NCBI GenBank assembly: GCA_028641055.1
Contig: CM054058.1
Location: 88,609,927 to 88,673,926, forward strand
DNA from: Alopecurus myosuroides
Taxonomy: Eukaryota; Streptophyta; Magnoliopsida; Poales; Poaceae
Length of the DNA stretch: 64,000 bases
Reading direction: 5' to 3'
Positions 59,711 through 64,000 of the stretch are shown in pieces; the first letter of the stretch is position 1, and each line of letters begins with the position of its first letter. Made by a program: the position numbers and the translations under genes. The notes beneath the pieces are model-generated. The model was not told the origin of the DNA, searched no databases, and saw only the letters and a program-made list of their open reading frames with translations.

Positions 59711-61168
59711 CAAGCAGTGTGCGATAAGTATAGGCAATTTGGGCCGACAGTTTCTTCAGTTCACCCTCAGCAAGTTGGGACCTCTTCTTAGTCTTTTTCA
59801 CATTTTTCTCAAGTTTTTCAGCATCAGCTTCCAGCGCTTCATGCAGCTTTGTCTCTGTCTCGAGGAGCTTGTTGGTTTTAGCCAACACTTCCTCAGATTG
59901 GGCCACGTAATCCTGCGAAAAGAGAAAAGGGAATATAAGTCGTAAAAAAAGATAAATCCGGGTGTGACAAACTATAGCGTTATAGAGTACCAAGCAAACT
60001 ATACATAGTTCACTCGGAACTTGGGGACTAGGTGAGTATACAAGCAGTATTGGTTCACTAACCTGGTGCTTTTCCGACATGGCTTCCATAATCCCCTTTT
60101 CATCGGTTTTTAAGGTATAGAGACAACCTAGCATCTCGTTAAAGCTCAGTTCATCAAGTTTCACCCCGGAAGAGCTGGGGGCCTGGTTACTTGGAGGAGG
60201 AGTCCTTTCCTGCTTGAGGGGGGACACCCGGGTCGCTTGGGTCTCAGGAGTGGGGTCACCCATCCTCGCGCCCAGGACCTCGACGTCATCACCCCCGGAT
60301 CCATGCGAGGGAATGGGATACTCGGCCTCCTGATCGGCCGGGTATTTCAGCAGGTCTTCTCCTTCTTCTTCTTCAGCGCCGCCAGCCGCGGCCTTCACAG
60401 TATCTACCGGCTCTTCCAGCGCCGGGTTATCCACGTCCATATCGTCCGGGTCACTGGTTGTGACCTTGGCTCCAAGGAAAATAAAAGGAGCAGTTAGCAT
60501 ATGATGAACGAAACTTATGGAAAGCGTTGGCGTACCAAATAGCAAGAGAGGTAGTTTACCCGGTATTCACGAAGAAATCCGCCGGAAGATCGTTTCTAGA
60601 CCCGGAGGAGGCTGTCAAGGGGCCCGAAAGTGAGACCCGGAATTGTCCAGCTAGTGGATGATTGGGAGAAGGATGTCTTTGAGGAGAATGGGAAGGATGG
60701 GTCTGGGGAATACCGGCACGGCGAACTGGGGACAAAGGGATACCCGGGTTGAGAGGGTCATCACCCGGTGAGTTCCGGGTTACCCTGCTCTTGACTGGAG
60801 CGTGTTCCTTCAAGTGTGGCGAATCGGACAAGCGTTGGTTAAGCTCGCACATGTTAGCGAATGAATATGGTTTGGAGGTGATAGTGGAATACGAAACCTT
60901 GAATACCACCCTTCGGGGCTTCCTCTTAGCTCCAACCTCGACGTCCGGCTCAGCCTCACTTTCATCCGACTGAGTCTCCTCCTCATCCTCTAACCCTGGA
61001 AAGCATAGCATATTGTCGGAAAAGGAAAACAAGTTGGAAAAGTAAAGTCAACAGAAATGGAAATGAGTGAAACCCGGATGTTACCTTCCTCCGAGTCAGC
61101 CGGCTCCTCGTCCTCCTCTGAGTTCTCGGAAGGTGGCGGGGTCTCAATCTTCCAGAAGGCGCTATCTT
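59711..61168 (-). pseudogene. Middle exons of the antisense gene: acidic linkers and coiled coil
   Basis: Inferred exons on the minus strand: 61168-61085 (acidic, PPPSENSEEDEEPADSEE), 60995-60560 (acidic then basic, KRKPRRVVFKVSYSTI), 60469-60063 (acidic, ends at a CAG/GTTAGT donor) and 59912-59711. The last has heptad-like leucine and charge pattern LLETETKLHEALEADAEKLE, a coiled coil. The junctions 61085/60995, 60063/59912 and 59711/59616 keep phase. The junctions 61253/61168 and 60560/60469 are one base out of phase as I set them, so either those junctions are wrong or the gene has small indels. Confidence 0.55.
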
Positions 61169-61252
61169 CTTGAAATAAAAGGTACAGTTGTAAAGGTTAG
61201 CAATCATACCAGAAGGATGTCAGTCGGATAAAGAGCAAGGGCCGGATCTTAC

Positions 61253-62197
61253 CGCTGGAGCCGGGTTATCCCGCGTGTAGGGGTCCAGGCCGGCTATAGT
61301 CCGGATCACCTCCATTTTCTCGGTCAGGAAGTTTTTGATAATCTTGTTCGCATCAGCGGCCGGGTAATTCCTCAGCGAGTAAGGAAAGGAATCGGTAATG
61401 TGCCCAGAGTATTCGCACATGAGCTTGGGCCGTACATCATTGGGTTGGACCCGGAAGGTTACCCAGGTTTTGACTAAGTTAAGACCAAGGAGGCCTTGAG
61501 CCGAGAGTACAACGAGTTTGGCAAGGAGGGGCTGAATAGATTTCCGATCCGACTCAGAGGCGTAAGAGCTAATGTTGTCGGAAAGTGTGAGCAGATTTTC
61601 GGAGAAACCCGGCAATGTTTTTTCGCCGGGTGAGGAGGTGTCCTGGCAATAGAAATAGGTCTTTTGCCAATGTTTTACATGAGAGTTAAGGCTTAAAGTC
61701 GGCATCAAGGAATTCTTTCTTCTTTGGATAGAAACCCCCCCGCAAACCAGGAGGGCCCCGTCACCGCTTTCGCGGCACGGTTTGCACTGGAATAGTTCGA
61801 GAAAGAGTGCGAGGTTTGGAGGAATGCATAGGTATGATTCGCACAAGACAATGAAATGGGTGATGTTGAGCATGGAATTGGGTCCTATATCGAAAACTCG
61901 GAGACCGTAGTGGTTCAGCAACTCGCGGAAGCAAGGGTGACCTGGGGGGCGGAAACCCCGGATCACGTGCTCTACAAAGACTATTACCTCGTCGATAGCC
62001 GGAGAGGGCCGAGTCTCGTCTCCGGGTACTCGCCAGTGGATTTCTTCCCGGTCGGGCAAGACACCAGATTCGGCAAGTTCGTCCAGCTTGGCCTTGGTCA
62101 CTGTCGACCTCGCCCAGTTGGCGGAGATCGACTGACTCGGCCTGGCCTTGCTAGCCGGCTGTTTGCCCTTCAATTTCGCGCTGGCCTTGGGCGCCAT
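61253..62197 (-). CDS. First coding exon of the antisense gene of the Tat element ('Transposase_28'-like domain)
   Basis: 315 codons from ATG 62197 to a GCG/GTAAGA donor at 61253/61252. The start is a short basic tail (MAPKASAKLKGKQ). Then come IHWRVPGDETRPSPAIDEVI, RGFRPPGHPCFRELLNHYGL and FIVLCESYLCIPPNLALFLE, matching the domain listed as 'putative gypsy-type transposon' (Transposase_28) found in antisense ORFs of RIRE2-like elements. The function of this protein is unknown; despite the name it is not a demonstrated transposase. This exon is fully open, unlike every pol gene in the window. The gene has its own upstream promoter signals (62198-62850). Confidence 0.75.
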
Positions 62198-62850
62198 GAC
62201 CTTAACCTAAAAAGAAGACAGAGTGCAGGGTGTAAACGGCTGGAGACCCGGAAAATGGTCGTGATCCGACTTAGTGAAGAACATTTGCGGAAAATTTTGG
62301 TAGATTGGATCTAGGCGGAAAATTTTATGAGGAAATTTGTGACTACGAATGTTGGAGATGTATTGTGAAGTGTGCAATTGAATCTATAACTAGTGTTGAT
62401 TATGGAATTATGGGGTGCGGAGTGATTCAACTAACAAGAAGCAAGGAAGGCATCCACGGGAGGAACTAGATCCAATCTAATCGAGTGAAATTGAAAGTGA
62501 AATCCATGGAGTAAGATGGCTTACCGGTGGGATCGGGAGGAGAGCGCGGCGGCGGCAGATGGAGCAGTGGCGGTGGTCCTTTAGACCCTCCAGTGAGATG
62601 CTCGAGGGCGCGGCGGCGGAGGTCAACGGCGGCGCTGCGGGGACTGGTGCAGTGCGCGGACGGCGGCGGCTCGTCTCCGGTAACGTCCTCGTGGACGCCG
62701 TGGCGGTGCGGTCTTGAGCTCGAACAAGAGGGCGCCGAGAGGAGGTGGAAGCGAAGAGATGGGGGAAATGGAGTACTGGGCCTAGGGTTACCCCCTGGAC
62801 ACCTACTTATAGGCGCGGGGTGGAAGATACCCTAGGTCTAAGCGGCGGGA
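62198..62850 (-). promoter_or_regulatory. Promoter, leader exon and leader intron of the antisense gene
   Basis: On the minus strand: TATA box TATAAG at 62811-62806 in the context GCGCCTATAAGTAGG. Then a GC-rich leader (about 62780-62526) ends at a CCACCG/GTAAGC donor (62525/62524 region). An AT-rich intron then ends in TTCTTTTTAG just before GTTAAGGTC and the ATG at 62197. It reads as a host-like gene start. A + strand open frame over the GC-rich leader (62527-62835) is a shadow. Confidence 0.6.
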
Positions 62851-63202
62851 GCCAAAATTTCGGAAAAAGGATACCTAACCGGATTTTTTTGGGATAGGCG
62901 TTAAAGGCTCCCGTTACGGGAAATCCGGAAAGGATTGGAACAGATTGCGAGCGAGATATTCGGACTGACTGGCAAGTGGTGCGAGCCGGGTCTTGTATGT
63001 TTTCTCGGAGTGTTGACCTGGGAAAACAGTGCTAGATTCGGGGAAAGCTAGGTTACAATATGGACCACCTATAGAGTTAGGCCTAGCTATTATCAAAGCA
63101 TCCTAACCCGGTATTTTGTGAACTTGTATGTTTGTTATTTTGGAGGGAATAGCGTGCGCTTCATGGTTGATCCCGCAAAGCCCAAGCTATTATGGGGACT
63201 AC
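62851..63202 (+). other. 3' untranslated end of the Tat-type element
   Basis: No gene. The last bases before the LTR (TATGGGGACTAC) are the weak purine-rich tract position. Confidence 0.5.
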
Positions 63203-63668
63203 TGATGGAGGGATGATAACCTGGTAGGCCAATGCCAAGGTGTAACTCGGCCCAAAGGGAACCTCGCAATACCCGGCTCAAGGAAAAGGAGCTTCTGGAA
63301 GGCCCAAGAAGTAGTGTAGGCCTCGTAATCCGGCTTGTGGGTTACGATAAGGAAATATAGGATTTGTATGCGGTGACTGGGTAGGACTCCGAGTGTGCCT
63401 TGGATAGGAAGCCAGGGGGCCGGGTAAGATATAAACCGGCTCCTAGGCTCAGAAACGACACGAGCTTTACCGGATATTCGAGTATCCCTTGTAATACGAA
63501 AGCTAAGATTGTAACCCTAGATCGGAGACTCGGCGACTTGATTGCCAGAGCTACCAGATCGATTATTAGCATGATTTCCCCTGAGCTAAACCCTCTCCCA
63601 AACACCAGAGACGAATTGCCCCAAGATAAGTTACCCCCGGTAACGTCTGCCATGATTATCCCACGACA
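63203..63668 (+). repeat. 3' LTR of the Tat-type element
   Basis: 466 bp, TG...CA, 11 differences from the 5' LTR by eye. Followed by TTAGT. Confidence 0.93.
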
Positions 63669-63740
63669 TTAGTCCTAGAACATGAATGCCACTTTGAAGG
63701 TCATGTAACATCCTCATATTTGTGTGGGCTAACCGGCGAT
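63669..63740 (-). pseudogene. pol: Sirevirus pre-integrase fragment right of the Tat insertion
   Basis: On the minus strand this 72-bp piece encodes the copia GAG-pre-integrase zinc region (RRLAHTNMRML with the first histidine, then LHDLQSG). It joins in frame across TTAGT to the cysteine pair at 50400-50488. It ends at 63740, where another insertion seems to start. Confidence 0.75.
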
Positions 63741-64000
63741 TGTAACGCCCCGACCTCGGAACTATGCAAAGTGCTGGGTGTCACCGGTTACGATACCCGA
63801 CTGAAGGTTACTGGGGTTAACACTCCCAGGTTGAATCACTTCAGCAGGCACGGCTCGGTCATGGATCAGCGGCCCACAACCCATCATTCATGACATAACG
63901 TCGGTCCCACCCAAGTGGCATAATAAAGAGATCAAGACTCGGAAATCTGGCACATCACAGTCTCTACGACACAAATAAATATAGTTCAAGTCTTAGCAGA
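63741..64000 (+). mobile_element. Start of a further LTR-like element, cut by the window edge
   Basis: TGTAACGCCCCGACCTCGG begins exactly where the Sirevirus pre-integrase reading stops, next to GCGAT (63736-63740), which would be the left target copy. No coding domain is visible in the 260 bases present. Element type is unknown. Confidence 0.5.

Larger units (their letters stand above)
50489..63668 (+). mobile_element. Tat/RIRE2-type Ty3/gypsy retrotransposon with antisense gene, complete with both LTRs
   Basis: Flanked by the target duplication TTAGT (50484-50488 and 63669-63673). LTRs of 466 bp each (50489-50954 and 63203-63668), TGATGGAGG...CACGACA, differ at 11 sites by my count (2.4%). 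A primer site TGGCGCCCACCGTGGGGC at 50957-50974 follows. The + strand carries gag, protease, RT, two RNase H-like regions and integrase (51019-57703). Then a ~5.5-kb 3' region holds a gene on the opposite strand (62197-58842). This layout with an antisense ORF is that of the Tat lineage of plant gypsy elements. Coding frames are broken at several points, so it is now defective. Confidence 0.92.
35671..64000 (-). mobile_element. Sirevirus-type Ty1/copia retrotransposon, minus strand, interrupted by nested insertions, 5' end outside window
   Basis: On the minus strand the parts run from right to left: pre-integrase zinc region (63669-63740 plus the end at 50488), integrase, reverse transcriptase, RNase H, a non-coding spacer, the envelope-like frame, a polypurine tract and the 3' LTR (35671-36646). 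Motifs such as YVDDIIFGS, FEMSIMGEL and the KTKHIEIRHHF stretch are characteristic of grass Sireviruses. It is split by insertions at 40536-48455 and 50489-63668, and apparently from 63741. Each of the first two has a perfect 5-bp target duplication, and the Sirevirus reading resumes exactly across it. The 5' LTR, gag and protease lie to the right of the window. Confidence 0.85.

Noticed and set aside
62527..62835. + strand 102-residue frame near the Tat 3' end
   Set aside because: Lies on the GC-rich leader of the antisense gene; composition-driven shadow.

Overview
The window looks like intergenic DNA from a large grass genome, probably Pooideae. The evidence is a BARE/Angela-like Ty1/copia element, a Sirevirus-type copia with an envelope-like reading frame, a RIRE2/Tat-type Ty3/gypsy with a long antisense gene, and several Harbinger-type MITEs with TTA/TAA target duplications. 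I found no convincing intact host protein gene, no rRNA or tRNA gene and no CRISPR array. All family names come from motif recognition, not from a database search.

Layout. Positions 1-8832 and 28725-37568 are two direct copies of one 8.8-kb block, offset by about 28.72 kb. The simplest reading is a tandem duplication of a ~28.7-kb unit. On that reading copy A ends at 8832 inside a retroelement gene, copy B starts at 8833, and the first ~19.9 kb of copy A lies left of the window. The copies show no substitution that I can see over the first ~4.6 kb. They then diverge progressively to about 1.3-2% in the last 2.7 kb.

The unit (8833-37568) contains: a leftward, GC-headed, possibly transcribed region with serially duplicated blocks (about 9-16.9 kb); a MITE-rich stretch (16.9-24 kb) with two same-family MITEs in inverted orientation; a ~343-bp tandem array (25.2-27.2 kb); a rightward intron-rich candidate transcription unit with a CpG-rich head at 28.1 kb; a truncated LTR element on the + strand (LTR, primer site, gag start); and the 3' end of a minus-strand Sirevirus.

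From 35.7 kb to the right edge everything belongs to a nested retrotransposon stack. The Sirevirus (minus strand) sits in the gag start of the older + strand element. It is interrupted by a BARE/Angela-like copia (40536-48455, target duplication GTTAC), by a Tat-type gypsy (50489-63668, target duplication TTAGT), and apparently by a third LTR element starting at 63741 that leaves the window. Every polymerase gene is broken by stops or frameshifts, so none looks autonomous. The most gene-like unit is the antisense spliced gene in the Tat element: it has a TATA box, a leader exon, an intron before the ATG, a long N-terminal domain of the plant gypsy-type 'Transposase_28' kind, acidic linkers and a coiled coil.
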